Shown here: positions 9,210-18,323 of the stretch, piece by piece | Numbering within the stretch: position 1 is the stretch's first letter | Layout: each line of letters starts with the position of its first letter | From: an uncultured bacterium | Lineage (GTDB): Bacteria > Electryoneota > Electryoneia > Electryoneales > Electryoneaceae | Reading direction: 5' to 3' | DNA length: 32,908 bases | Assembly: GCA_913009835.1 (NCBI GenBank) | Contig: CAJVXH010000018.1 | Coordinates: 1-32,908 of the forward strand | The notes under the pieces: model-generated | Told to the model about the DNA's origin: nothing | Database searches by the model: none | What the model saw: only the letters and a program-made list of their open reading frames with translations | Position numbers and translations under genes: made by a program

Positions 9210-9231
9210 GGCAGCCACCGGCTGCCGTTTT
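9210..9231 (+). terminator. Intrinsic terminator after the polysaccharide locus
   Basis: GGCAGCC and GGCTGCC pair perfectly (7 bp) around an ACC loop and are followed by GTTTT. It sits 29 bases after the sugar-phosphate transferase stop and before serS, so it separates the polysaccharide operon from the serS-trk operon. Confidence 0.8.
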
Positions 9232-9280
9232 CACTGGTTGGGAAAAGAAATTCCCGGTATGATCTGGAGTTCTACGGCAA

Positions 9281-10558
9281 ATGCACGACATAAAGCGGTT
9301 GCGTCAACACGCAGATGAAGTTAAAGCGGCAATTGCCCGAAAGGGCTTTGATGCCGATGTCAACAGCGCTCTCGCGTTGGACGAGCGATGGCGCGACTTG
9401 ACGAAACAGGGTGACGAACTCAAAGCCGAGCTTAACCCGGCTTCCAAAGCTATCGGCATAGCAAAGAAGGCCGGGAATGACGCACAAGCTGAAATGGATA
9501 AGGCTCGCGGCATACGCGAACAGGCTGCGGAGTTGGATGACCAGAAACGTGACCTGAAGGCCGAATTGGAGACGATCCTTTTAAGCTGGCCAGCAGAGCC
9601 GGATTCAATAGTCCCTGACGGCTTGACGGAGAAAGAAAACGTAGTTGTCCGTGAGTGGTCCCCTGGCGAAGACGAACCTGATTTCGAGCTCAAAGATCAT
9701 CTCGCTCTGGCCGAGGAGCTGGGCATTCTGGACATGCCCCGTGGCGCAAAGGTCGCCGGCGGTGGCTGGCCGTTGTATGTCGGTACTGGCGCACGGCTCG
9801 AACGCTCGCTGATTAACTACATGCTCGACATTCAGACCGGTGAACATAGCTACAAGGAGTTGGCTGTACCGTTCGCTGTCAATCGCGAATCCGTCCTCGG
9901 AACTGGTCAGCTACCCAAGTTGGAAGAGGACATGTACCTGGTCGACAAAGATGATCTTTTCCTGATCCCCACCAGCGAAGTCCCCATCACCAACCTGCAT
10001 CGCGGTGAGATCGTTAATGGTGACGATCTCCCCTTACAGTATACGGCCTACTCAGCCTGCTTCAGACGTGAAGCAGGTGCCTATGGGGCTGATACCCGGG
10101 GCCTGCTCCGTGTCCACCAGTTCAACAAGGTCGAACTGGTGCAAATAGTGAAGCCTGATACTTCTGATACGACCCACGAGGAAATCCTCTCCCATGCGAC
10201 CACTATTCTCGAGAGATTGAATCTTCGATATCGCATTCTCGACCTGTGTTGTGGGGAATTATCCTTCGCGGCGGCACGTTGTTTCGACATCGAAGTTTGG
10301 GCACCGGGGACGAAATCATGGCTGGAAGTGAGCAGCGTAAGCAACTTCCGTGATTTTCAGGCGAGACGATTGAACCTGCGTTTCCGTGGCGAGGCGAAGA
10401 AACCTGAGCTTCCGCACACCCTGAACGGGTCCGGCCTTGCGACCAGCCGCTTGATGGTTGCGCTGATGGAGACCTACCAGACTCCGGAAGGACGCATTCG
10501 TATCCCAGCCGACCTGAAATCATACATGGGCGGACTAGACCAGATATCGGGAGCCTGA
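9281..10558 (+). CDS. serS: Seryl-tRNA synthetase
   Basis: Charges tRNA-Ser with serine in the cytoplasm (class II synthetase). The N-terminal two-helix coiled-coil tRNA-binding arm spans about residues 27-100. The catalytic core shows TSEVP (231-235), motif 2 FRREAG...RGLLRVHQF (261-281) and motif 3 GLATSRLMVALMET (385-398). Length of 425 residues is normal. The N-terminus reads MHDIKRLRQHADEV where bacterial SerS usually has 'MLDIKLIR', so the start is right. The only sites between its upstream terminator and the ATG are a short untranslated leader and presumably a promoter. The stop is followed one base later by trkA, so the two are probably co-transcribed. Confidence 0.96.
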   Translation: MHDIKRLRQHADEVKAAIARKGFDADVNSALALDERWRDLTKQGDELKAELNPASKAIGIAKKAGNDAQAEMDKARGIREQAAELDDQKRDLKAELETILLSWPAEPDSIVPDGLTEKENVVVREWSPGEDEPDFELKDHLALAEELGILDMPRGAKVAGGGWPLYVGTGARLERSLINYMLDIQTGEHSYKELAVPFAVNRESVLGTGQLPKLEEDMYLVDKDDLFLIPTSEVPITNLHRGEIVNGDDLPLQYTAYSACFRREAGAYGADTRGLLRVHQFNKVELVQIVKPDTSDTTHEEILSHATTILERLNLRYRILDLCCGELSFAAARCFDIEVWAPGTKSWLEVSSVSNFRDFQARRLNLRFRGEAKKPELPHTLNGSGLATSRLMVALMETYQTPEGRIRIPADLKSYMGGLDQISGA

Positions 10559-10559
10559 C

Positions 10560-11906
10560 ATGGACATCTTAATAATCGGTGCCGGGGAGGTCGGCAGTCA
10601 TCTCGCAGAACTGCTGAGCAAGGAAAATCACAACATCACGGTTGTCGACAAGGATCCCGAACGCATCGCCAATATCCAGGATCATCTGGATGTGCTGGCT
10701 ATTGAGGGAGCTGGGACAAGTCCGTCCGTCCTGCGTGATGCCAATATCGCCGAAAAGGACATGATCATCGCGGTGACCACTGTCGATGAGGTGAACATCC
10801 TCGCCTGCATGATCGCCAAGCAGTTCGGTGTCAAAACGAAGATCGCACGTGTTCGCAACCGGGAATTCTCATCCGAGCAGTCGTTCCTCAACCCGGCTGA
10901 TCTGGGAATTGATCTGGTAATCCACCCGGAATTGGAAGCGACCAAGGAGATCGTACGTCTCATTCGATACCCACAAGTTCACGAAATGACCACTTTTTGC
11001 GAACAACATATCGCAATCGTCGGGTTGCGCATTAAAGACGAATCTCCAATGATCGGGAAACGGTTGATCGACATTGACGCTCAACAGGGCGCTCTATCGT
11101 TCCGCCTGGTCGCAATCAATCGCGATGAACAATTAATAATTCCGCGAGGAAATGATGTCATCCAGAAGGGTGACGATGTCTATGTTTCAGTCCGAACTGA
11201 ACATCTGAACGAAGTATTCCGCCTGGCTGGCCACACCATTGAGACAAGCCACCGGGTAATGATCTACGGCGCCACCCCAATAGGACGGATGGTCGCTCAG
11301 GAACTGGAAGAATATAAGAATATTCATGTCAAACTGGTGGAATCAGACCGATTGCTGGGCGAAGAAGCAGCGAACGAACTGTCCGGAACCGAGGTCGTTA
11401 TCGGTGATCTTTCCGATATAGATCTGATCGCTCAAGAAGGTATTATTGATATGGACATGTTCGTGGCGCTCAGTAATGACGACGAAGACAACATCGTCAC
11501 CAGTCTGCTCGCCAAACATCTGGAAGTCCAGCGCACGATTACTCTCACTAAAAAGGCTGCCTATCCTCCGATCATCCGTACCATCGGGCTTGAAGTTGCG
11601 ATCAACCCGCGAATCCTGACATCCAACGCAATACTGAAATATATCCGCTTCGGACGTATCGTCTCCCTGCGTCATATGGCAGCCGTCAATGCTGAAACTT
11701 ACGAGTTCCAGGTAAGCGCAGACTCGAAAATCGTGGGCAAAGATATCCGCGACATCAAGTTCCCCGAAGGATCAATTGTTGTTGCGGTTGAACATGATGG
11801 CAACGGAATCATTCCCGTTGGTGACACAAAGATTTTCGTCGGCGACCGAGTAGTGCTGTTCTGCAAACCTGATGCGAGTAGAAACGCAATGAAACTCTTC
11901 GAGTAA
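10560..11906 (+). CDS. trkA: Trk potassium-uptake regulatory subunit TrkA
   Basis: Cytoplasmic NAD(H)-binding gating ring of the Trk K+ transporter. The 448 residues hold two tandem RCK (TrkA-N plus TrkA-C) units, the classic full-length form. The first Rossmann loop is GAGEVG at 7-12 with the ribose-binding acid in VVDKD (D30). The second is GATPIG at 237-242, where the middle glycine of GxGxxG is replaced by Thr, so nucleotide binding may be stronger in the first half. TrkA-C domains follow each unit (for example EFQVSADSKIVGKDIRDI near the end). It starts one base after serS stops and ends 3 bases before the first trkH, consistent with one operon. Confidence 0.95.
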   Translation: MDILIIGAGEVGSHLAELLSKENHNITVVDKDPERIANIQDHLDVLAIEGAGTSPSVLRDANIAEKDMIIAVTTVDEVNILACMIAKQFGVKTKIARVRNREFSSEQSFLNPADLGIDLVIHPELEATKEIVRLIRYPQVHEMTTFCEQHIAIVGLRIKDESPMIGKRLIDIDAQQGALSFRLVAINRDEQLIIPRGNDVIQKGDDVYVSVRTEHLNEVFRLAGHTIETSHRVMIYGATPIGRMVAQELEEYKNIHVKLVESDRLLGEEAANELSGTEVVIGDLSDIDLIAQEGIIDMDMFVALSNDDEDNIVTSLLAKHLEVQRTITLTKKAAYPPIIRTIGLEVAINPRILTSNAILKYIRFGRIVSLRHMAAVNAETYEFQVSADSKIVGKDIRDIKFPEGSIVVAVEHDGNGIIPVGDTKIFVGDRVVLFCKPDASRNAMKLFE

Positions 11907-11909
11907 ACG

Positions 11910-13355
11910 ATGAATATTCGATCAGTATTACGCACGATCGGCTTCATTCTCCTCTTCGTCGCGGCGTCAATGTTGCTATCAGTCGGGGTCGCCTTGATTT
12001 ATGGGGACGGAGACGCCTCCGGCATTCTAATCGCCACGTTAGTAACTGCCGTCGTTGCAATTACATCGATTTACCTCAACAGGCAGCATCGCGAGCTTGA
12101 CGTCAAGGAAGGCTTCGCCATTGTCACATTCAGCTGGATATTGATGAGTGTGGCAGGAATGTTACCCTACTTGTTCACAGGTTCAATTCCTGATCTAACC
12201 AACGCGTTTTTTGAATCAGCCAGCGGATTTACGACGACAGGTGCCACTATCCTCGCGGATGTTGAATCTCTACCGCATGGTGTGCTTTTCTGGAGAAGTT
12301 TTACTCACTGGATCGGAGGGATGGGGATCGTTGTGCTCTCCATCGCCATTCTACCGTTTCTGGGTGTGGGTGGCATGCAACTGTTTAAGACTGAAGCCCC
12401 AGGCCCGACGACTGATAAATTGACGCCGCGTATCCGTGATACTGCAAGCCTGCTCTGGGGAATCTACGCCGGATTGACACTGCTCGAGACGTTACTCCTG
12501 ATGTTCGGCGGTATGGACTGGTTTGATGCCGTCACGCATTCATTTGCTACACTGGCGACCGGTGGATTCTCTACGAAAAACACATCTATCGCCTACTTCC
12601 AGTCACCGTATATTGAGTGGGTGGTGATTATCTTCATGTACCTTGCTGGTATCAATTTCACTCTCCATTATAATGCACTGCGTGGCAAACTCAACAGCTA
12701 CTGGAAAAGTAGTGAATTCCGTTTCTTTTCTGGAAGTATGCTATTCGTTGTAGCAATTATTGTCATTGTTCGTTTGATGAGGGAAGATACAGGGTTCATG
12801 GCTGTCATTCGAGAATCGATGTTTTCAGCCCTCTCAGTGGGGACAGCTACGGGTTTCGCAAACTCTGATTTCGAGCTGTGGCCACTGGTCACTCAAATAC
12901 TGCTGGTGAGCTTGATGGTGATGGGCGGTATGGCGGGTTCAACCGCTGGAGGTATGAAATCCATGCGGGTCCATGTACTCATGCAACAAGCCCGCCTTGA
13001 CTTGTATCATTTAATTCATCCTCATGCCATATACAAGATTCGCCAGGATAACAAGGTGATTCCTGATGATGTGGTGCACAACATCTTGGTCTTCTTCTTC
13101 GTCTACATTCTGATGATGACGATTAGCACAGTCCTGCTTGCGTTCCTGGATATTGATCCTGTGACCGGGATTACTGCCAGCATCGCTTGCCTTAGTAATG
13201 TCGGGCCGGGCCTCGGTCGGGTCGGACCATTGGATAACTACTCACAATTACCAAATGCCGCCAAATGGATTCTGACTTTCATGATGATCGCCGGACGGTT
13301 GGAATTTTTCACCGTGCTCGTGCTGTTTACGAGGAAATACTGGGAGAAATCATGA
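11910..13355 (+). CDS. trkH: Trk potassium channel subunit TrkH, first copy
   Basis: Inner-membrane K+ translocating subunit of 481 residues built from four M1-P-M2 repeats. The four pore-loop segments are visible: SASGFTTTGATI, SFATLATGGFST, ALSVGTATGFAN and CLSNVGPGLG, each with the conserved filter glycine. HWIGGMGIVVLSIAILP, a TrkH/KtrB hallmark, follows the first loop. Length is typical for TrkH. It lies 3 bases after trkA. Its stop overlaps (ATGA) the start of a 31-codon ORF that leads into a second trkH. Confidence 0.95.
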   Translation: MNIRSVLRTIGFILLFVAASMLLSVGVALIYGDGDASGILIATLVTAVVAITSIYLNRQHRELDVKEGFAIVTFSWILMSVAGMLPYLFTGSIPDLTNAFFESASGFTTTGATILADVESLPHGVLFWRSFTHWIGGMGIVVLSIAILPFLGVGGMQLFKTEAPGPTTDKLTPRIRDTASLLWGIYAGLTLLETLLLMFGGMDWFDAVTHSFATLATGGFSTKNTSIAYFQSPYIEWVVIIFMYLAGINFTLHYNALRGKLNSYWKSSEFRFFSGSMLFVVAIIVIVRLMREDTGFMAVIRESMFSALSVGTATGFANSDFELWPLVTQILLVSLMVMGGMAGSTAGGMKSMRVHVLMQQARLDLYHLIHPHAIYKIRQDNKVIPDDVVHNILVFFFVYILMMTISTVLLAFLDIDPVTGITASIACLSNVGPGLGRVGPLDNYSQLPNAAKWILTFMMIAGRLEFFTVLVLFTRKYWEKS

Positions 13356-13447
13356 ACGCAACACCTATGTCCATTATCGTAAATTACATGACAAAACAGA
13401 TGGACTATTATTTGTATCGATCCCACTGGGTATCGGTGAGCAGATGA
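13352..13447 (+). CDS. 31-residue ORF bridging the two trkH genes
   Basis: An ORF reading MNATPMSIIVNYMTKQMDYY and ending LYRSHWVSVSR. Its ATG overlaps the first trkH stop (ATGA at 13352-13355), and its own TGA overlaps the second trkH start (ATGA at 13444-13447). GGGAG lies about 6 bases before its ATG, a better ribosome site than that of the second trkH. It shows no membrane span or known domain. It may be a leader that couples translation of the two channels, a small subunit, or simply a remnant of spacer that happens to be open; 31 codons is too short to decide. Confidence 0.4.
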   Translation: MNATPMSIIVNYMTKQMDYYLYRSHWVSVSR

Positions 13448-14883
13448 ATATTCGTTCCACGCTGAGAACCATTGGCTTTATCCTCGTCTTCCTGGCAAGC
13501 TCAATGCTGCTCTCCGTCATCATCGCCTTGATATATGACGAAGGAGACTGGCTGGGAATTCTTCTCGCCGCCCTCACGACCGCTGTCGCTGGAATCGCGG
13601 GCATCTTCCTTAATCGGCAGCAACGTGACCTGAACCTCAAGGAAGGTTTCGCCGTCGTAACCTTCGGATGGCTGGCCATAAGCCTCTTCGGGATGCTGCC
13701 CTTCCTGTTCACCGGTGCGATTCCATCAATCACAGACGCCTTCTTCGAATCCGCCTCAGGCTTCACAACAACCGGCGCGTCTATTCTCACCGACATCGAA
13801 TCAATTCCGCACGGTGTCCTCTTCTGGAGATCCTTCACTCATTGGATCGGAGGAATGGGAATAATCGTCTTCTCGATTGCGATATTACCCTACCTCGGCG
13901 TTGGTGGAATGCAGATGTTCAAGGCAGAATCACCTGGCCCAACCGCGGACAAACTATCCCCCCGCATCCGTCGCACGGCGGAAATTCTGTGGGTTGTTTA
14001 CGTTTTCATAACTGCAGTTGAAGTCGGCCTGTTAATGCTCGGCGGCATGGATTGGTTCGACTCCATCTGCCACGCCTTCGGCACAATGGCCACCGGCGGA
14101 TTCTCCACCAAGAACGATTCCATCGCCCACTACGACAGCGCCTACATCCAATGGGTGATAACGATCTTCATGTACATCGCGGGAGTTTCGTTCAGCCTGC
14201 ACTACTTCGCGTTGCGTGGGAATGTGAAACGGTACTGGGAGAGTGTCGAATTCAGGTTCTTCAGTACCGTAATGTTCGTGAGTATTATCATCTTAGCCAT
14301 ATTCCAGCTCGTTGCAGGAACCGGTGTTGAAGAGTCAATCCGAAACGCCGCCTTTGTCACCATGTCCATCGGCACAACCACCGGCTTTAGCACGGCCAAT
14401 TTTGAGCTGTGGCATGTGTTTACCCAATTCATTCTCGTCGGGTTGATGTTCATGGGTGGAATGGCCGGATCAACCGGCGGTGGAGTGAAAGCCGTACGGG
14501 TCATGATTCTGCTGCAACAGGCACGCATCGAAATACGCAAGCTGATTCATCCGAACACGGTCTATGTGGTCAGATTAGGGCGCAAAGCTCTACCTCAGAA
14601 CGTTGTCCAGAATGTCCTGGCCTTCTTCCTGCTATACATACTCCTGCTCGGCTTCGGATCGCTGATAATGGCGTTACTGGGCTTGGATCACGTATCCGCA
14701 ATAACAAGTACCGTCGCCTGTCTGTCCAACATCGGCCCGGGACTGGGCGACGTCGGCCCTACCGACAACTACGCTTTCATACCCGCGGTCGGTAAATGGG
14801 TGCTGAGCTTCCTGATGATTGTCGGACGTCTGGAGTTCTTCACCGTCCTCGTCCTCCTGACGAAGACTTATTGGGAACGATGA
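13444..14883 (+). CDS. trkH: Trk potassium channel subunit TrkH, second copy
   Basis: A paralogue of the preceding gene, 479 residues and collinear with it throughout (both begin MNIRS-LRTIGFIL and share HWIGGMGI, APGP/SPGPT-DKL-PRIR and GGMDWFD). Pore-loop segments are SASGFTTTGASI, AFGTMATGGFST, TMSIGTTTGFST and CLSNIGPGLG, so all four filter glycines are kept. The third loop is TTTGFST here against TATGFAN in the first copy. The two proteins are clearly homologous but well diverged, so the duplication is old. A single TrkA serves both. Last gene of the operon; no strong terminator directly follows it. Confidence 0.94.
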   Translation: MNIRSTLRTIGFILVFLASSMLLSVIIALIYDEGDWLGILLAALTTAVAGIAGIFLNRQQRDLNLKEGFAVVTFGWLAISLFGMLPFLFTGAIPSITDAFFESASGFTTTGASILTDIESIPHGVLFWRSFTHWIGGMGIIVFSIAILPYLGVGGMQMFKAESPGPTADKLSPRIRRTAEILWVVYVFITAVEVGLLMLGGMDWFDSICHAFGTMATGGFSTKNDSIAHYDSAYIQWVITIFMYIAGVSFSLHYFALRGNVKRYWESVEFRFFSTVMFVSIIILAIFQLVAGTGVEESIRNAAFVTMSIGTTTGFSTANFELWHVFTQFILVGLMFMGGMAGSTGGGVKAVRVMILLQQARIEIRKLIHPNTVYVVRLGRKALPQNVVQNVLAFFLLYILLLGFGSLIMALLGLDHVSAITSTVACLSNIGPGLGDVGPTDNYAFIPAVGKWVLSFLMIVGRLEFFTVLVLLTKTYWER

Positions 14884-15325
14884 AGTAAAGTATTGATTCT
14901 GTAGATATAGGCATCTTCAATTGTAACGCCATTTATAGTATTGTTCTTAAACCTTATTCAGAGGTGGACCCCATCAGTTGGACAGATGAGTTGAACGGAT
15001 TTGGATATGGCTCAGCAAGCGTGAATGTGGCTGGAACCGCTTCTGATGCCGTGAACACATCAAGAGAATCGCCATGTGAAGCCGGAGCGTCACCCGTGGA
15101 CGTTAGCGCAACTACGTAAATACACAAACGTTCCGATCTACAGGGGAGCTTGTTTCATCATCTCGGACGACAAGATCAACAGATTTCTACGATTTTTGTA
15201 TTATAGAACACTCCATCTCAATTCAGGCTCGCTCACTACTCTGATTAAAACCAGCATATGAATAAGAAAACCGATCTGATTTGATCGGTTTTGAACTACT
15301 CATGAACCTGCTCAGTTAATAATCC
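14884..15325. other. Intergenic stretch with possible insertion-sequence remnant
   Basis: About 440 bases between the second trkH and the FkbM gene. At 14963-14985 the sequence GGTGGACCCCATCAGTTGGA resembles the terminal repeat of IS3-family elements, but no transposase or partner end is visible. A 61-codon plus-strand frame at 15076-15261 (MKPERHPWTLAQLRKYTNVP...) has no recognisable domain and no good ribosome site, and is probably decayed sequence. The stretch ends with a bidirectional terminator, listed separately. Confidence 0.3.
15267..15292. terminator. Bidirectional intrinsic terminator between trkH and fkbM-like gene
   Basis: AAAACCGATC and GATCGGTTTT form a 10-bp perfect stem around TGATTT. 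The stem carries A-run and T-run edges, so it can end transcription on both strands. It lies 33 bases past the FkbM stop on the minus strand and is the first good terminator after the trk operon on the plus strand. Confidence 0.75.
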
Positions 15326-16114
15326 TCATCCCAGCCGGAGCCCTTGAAGACGAGATTCGTGGATGAAGATGTAATTCACTGAGGTTTCACCCTCTTTGCG
15401 TGGAGTAAACTTTCCATCCGCAAACACATAGTCGCTATATCCCACAGATTCGAAATAACGCTTGATCTGATTCGCATCTGTGCCGTCTTCATCAGGATGT
15501 GAACCCAGCTCGATCAACCAGGAAGGGAGCGACTTCTCCACTACCAGCTTCGCCCCATTCACTACCGCCAGTTCATGACCTTCCACATCACACTTGATGA
15601 ATGATGGCGCAGCGAGACCATGATATCGTGTGACAAGAGTATCAACACTAAAAGTTCGCACTTCAAAGCTGTGTGGGCTCTTCCTTTGGTGACGATTATC
15701 CAATGATGCCCGGTAATAGTTTACCCGACCTCGATAATCAGGTACAGAAATGGTTGCTTTCCCATCTTGATCTGAGACTGCTGCGTGGAGCGTTTCGATA
15801 TTCCCAATACCCAGGGAAACCACGCAATATTTCAGGATGTCATAGGTCCGAGGGACTGGTTCAATAGCCAGTACCTTGCCATTCTTTCCTGTAGATTCTG
15901 CAAGAAACCGCGTCCATAGACCGTAATTAGCCCCAATGTCAATAACTGAATCACCTTCCACAACAAGTTGAGGGATCACACTGAGATCTTGATCTGCATC
16001 GCTGCTAATATTACGTAATTTACGAAGATAGTATTTGCGTTGCAGAATGAATGTTAAGCGGTAAGGAAGGCGATCAATCGCGCGTACAAGCAGAGGTTTC
16101 AGACATGTAAGCAA
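15326..16114 (-). CDS. FkbM-family SAM-dependent methyltransferase
   Basis: Predicted O-methyltransferase of 262 residues, probably acting on a sugar or other small molecule. SAM-binding motif I is SVIDIGANYGLWTRFLAEST, followed by VLAIEPVPRTYDILK. The FkbM core then shows SVDTL, FIKCDVEGHELAVVNGA and SLPSWLIELGSH, in the family's usual order. The start is TTG at 16114, supported by GGAG five bases upstream; no ATG gives the full N-terminus. It stands alone between two terminators. FkbM proteins are common in polysaccharide loci, and this one lies 6 kb from one on the other strand, so a link is possible but unproven. Confidence 0.85.
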   Translation of the reverse strand: MLTCLKPLLVRAIDRLPYRLTFILQRKYYLRKLRNISSDADQDLSVIPQLVVEGDSVIDIGANYGLWTRFLAESTGKNGKVLAIEPVPRTYDILKYCVVSLGIGNIETLHAAVSDQDGKATISVPDYRGRVNYYRASLDNRHQRKSPHSFEVRTFSVDTLVTRYHGLAAPSFIKCDVEGHELAVVNGAKLVVEKSLPSWLIELGSHPDEDGTDANQIKRYFESVGYSDYVFADGKFTPRKEGETSVNYIFIHESRLQGLRLG

Positions 16115-16245
16115 TTTTTCTCCAGAATTTAGGGTTTTATAACCGTTTCCTGATTAAAACGAAATTCAACTGAGAATATCGATAAAATAATGATGGACAA
16201 TCAACCATGAGGGACGTTTGTGAGCCCATAAAGATCATAAATAAA

Positions 16246-16269
16246 TCGGGGACACCGAAGTGTCCCCGA
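16246..16269 (-). terminator. groESL terminator with UUCG tetraloop
   Basis: On the minus strand TCGGGGACAC and GTGTCCCCGA pair over 10 bp around TTCG, the extra-stable tetraloop, followed by a T-rich run (TTTATTTATG). It lies about 70 bases past the groEL stop. Confidence 0.85.
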
Positions 16270-16307
16270 CAGGTATGACAACCAACTGTTGATTTCGCTA
16301 ATGAACC

Positions 16308-16329
16308 GCCACGGACTGAAGTCCGTGGC
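16308..16329. repeat. Short perfect hairpin just after groEL
   Basis: GCCACGGAC and GTCCGTGGC pair over 9 bp around TGAA. It starts 8 bases past the groEL stop and has no T-run, so it is more likely an mRNA-end stabiliser or a dispersed palindromic repeat than a terminator. I recall similar 'cacgg...ccgtg' palindromes as repeats in environmental bacteria, but this cannot be checked here. Confidence 0.5.
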
Positions 16330-16337
16330 AAGCAGGC

Positions 16338-17975
16338 TTAGTACATGCCGCCGCCCATACCACCACCTGGCATTGCCGGCATGGCAGGACCAGAGTCTTC
16401 CTTGGCTTCGTAGACAACAGCTTCGCTCATCACCAGAACGCCAGCAACAGAGGCCGCATTTTCCAGCGCGGAACGAGTCACCTTGGTCGGGTCGATGATT
16501 CCAGCTTTCATCATGTCTTCGTATTCGCCGATGAGTGCGTTGAATCCGAAAGAACCCTTACCTTCACGGACTTTCTGCACCACAACAGCACCCTCGAAAC
16601 CAGCGTTGCCAACGATCTGACGCAGCGGCTCTTCGATAGCGCGAAGAACGATCATCCGGCCTGTGTCTTCGTCACCGTCATAGCTGATCTCAGATAAGGC
16701 CGTCTGCGCACGAACAAGCGCTACACCACCGCCTGCGACAATGCCTTCTTCGACAGCGGCACGGGTAGCATGAAGAGCGTCTTCGACACGGGCTTTCTTC
16801 TCTTTCATCTCGATTTCAGTGGCCGCACCAATCTCCAGCACTGCCACACCACCAGCGAGTTTCGCCAAACGTTCCTGGAGCTTCTCACGGTCGTAATCGG
16901 AAGTCGTGGACTCGATCTGCTTCTTGATCTGCTCGATTCGGGCCTGAATATCTTCAGTCTTGCCAGCACCTTCGACGACCGTGGTGTTGTCCTTGGTCAT
17001 CACGATGCGCTTGGCTGAACCCAGATCATCAATCTGTGTGTTTTCAAGCTTGAGACCGGCATCTTCACTGATGACACGAGCACCGGTGAGGATAGCGATA
17101 TCTTCGAGCATTGCCTTGCGACGGTCGCCGAAGCCCGGAGCCTTCACGGCTGCGATCTTCAAGGTGCCACGGATCTTGTTGACAACGAGAGTGGCCAGTG
17201 CTTCGCCTTCAACATCTTCAGCGATGATCAATAAGGCCTTGCCCATCTGGGCAACCTTCTCGAGCACCGGAAGAAGATCCTTCATGGTGCCGACCTTCTT
17301 GTCGTAGATCAGAATCATCGGATCTTCGTGCACGGCTTCCATGTTGTCTGGATCAGTCACGAAATAGGGGCTGAGGTAGCCACGGTCAAACTGCATACCT
17401 TCAACGATTTCCAGACTGGTCTCGATGGACTTGGCTTCTTCAACGGTGATAACGCCGTCGTTGCCAACCTTCTCCATCGCATCGGCGATCAAATCACCGA
17501 TCACATGATCGTTGTTCGCAGAGATTGAACCAACCTGAGCGATACGATCCTTGCTGCCACCAACCTCAACGCTCTGCTTGTGCAGATCTGCAACAACAAC
17601 CTTGATCGCCTTCTCGATGCCACGCTTGAGCATCAGCGGATTGGCACCAGCGACCACGTTGCGCAGACCTTCACTGAGGATAGCCTGGGCTAGAACGGTT
17701 GCGGTTGTGGTTCCGTCACCAGCGATGTCGGAAGTTTTGGAAGCGACCTCACGCACCATCTGGGCGCCCATGTTCTCCACTGGATCTTCGAGTTCGATTT
17801 CCTTGGCGACTGAGACGCCGTCCTTGGTAATCGTCGGAGCGCCGAACTTCTTTTCCAGGATAACGTTGCGTCCACGCGGGCCGAGGGTAACTTTTACTGC
17901 CTTGGCGAGAGTATCAACACCCGCCTTAAGACCGTTGCGAGCCTCCAGATCGAAGGCTATGATCTTATGAGCCAT
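16338..17975 (-). CDS. groEL: Chaperonin GroEL (Hsp60)
   Basis: ATP-driven folding chamber subunit of 545 residues, normal length. The ATP-site motif GDGTTT is at 86-91, exactly as in E. coli GroEL. The N-terminus reads [35 protein letters not shown] follows, and the C-terminal tail ends in GGGMGGGMY, a short form of the Gly-Gly-Met tail. The ATG at 17975 has AGGAGA 7 bases upstream; an in-frame TTG two codons earlier lies between that site and the ATG and is not needed. It is downstream of groES by 48 bases and shares its CIRCE control. Only one copy is seen in the window. Confidence 0.98.
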   Translation of the reverse strand: MAHKIIAFDLEARNGLKAGVDTLAKAVKVTLGPRGRNVILEKKFGAPTITKDGVSVAKEIELEDPVENMGAQMVREVASKTSDIAGDGTTTATVLAQAILSEGLRNVVAGANPLMLKRGIEKAIKVVVADLHKQSVEVGGSKDRIAQVGSISANNDHVIGDLIADAMEKVGNDGVITVEEAKSIETSLEIVEGMQFDRGYLSPYFVTDPDNMEAVHEDPMILIYDKKVGTMKDLLPVLEKVAQMGKALLIIAEDVEGEALATLVVNKIRGTLKIAAVKAPGFGDRRKAMLEDIAILTGARVISEDAGLKLENTQIDDLGSAKRIVMTKDNTTVVEGAGKTEDIQARIEQIKKQIESTTSDYDREKLQERLAKLAGGVAVLEIGAATEIEMKEKKARVEDALHATRAAVEEGIVAGGGVALVRAQTALSEISYDGDEDTGRMIVLRAIEEPLRQIVGNAGFEGAVVVQKVREGKGSFGFNALIGEYEDMMKAGIIDPTKVTRSALENAASVAGVLVMSEAVVYEAKEDSGPAMPAMPGGGMGGGMY

Positions 17976-18023
17976 CTTCAATTCTCCTGATTAATCTTTT
18001 GCAAGTTCACCTGAAAACGGATG

Positions 18024-18323
18024 TTACTTCTCCAGAACACCGAGAATATCGGTGCGGTTGACTAACAGGTAATCCTCATCGTCTACGGTTACTTCCGTCC
18101 CACCGTATTTCGCGAATAGAACCTGATCACCAACGCTGACGATCTGGGAGAGCGGCTTGCGCTCCAGATCCTTGTTGACAATGTCATCGCCCAATGCGAT
18201 CACTTCACCAACCTGAGGACGTTCCTTGTTCACTGTGTCCGGAATAATGATTCCGCCAGCACTCTTCTCATCTTTTTCCACTACCTTGAGCAGCACACGC
18301 TCGTCAATCGGACGCACGTTCAT
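18024..18323 (-). CDS. groES: Co-chaperonin GroES (Hsp10)
   Basis: Lid of the GroEL chamber, 99 residues. It begins MNVRPIDERVLLKVVEKDEK, has the mobile-loop segment SAGGIIIPDTVNKERPQVGE (the hydrophobic III contacts GroEL), and ends YLLVNRTDILGVLEK. The ATG has GGAGG about 7 bases upstream. First gene of the groES-groEL operon; its leader carries a CIRCE operator about 140 bases upstream of the start, so heat induction through HrcA is expected. Confidence 0.97.
   Translation of the reverse strand: MNVRPIDERVLLKVVEKDEKSAGGIIIPDTVNKERPQVGEVIALGDDIVNKDLERKPLSQIVSVGDQVLFAKYGGTEVTVDDEDYLLVNRTDILGVLEK

Noticed and set aside
15076-15261. 61-codon plus-strand frame in the trkH-fkbM gap
   Set aside because: No domain, no good ribosome site, and isolated; reported only as part of the intergenic description.
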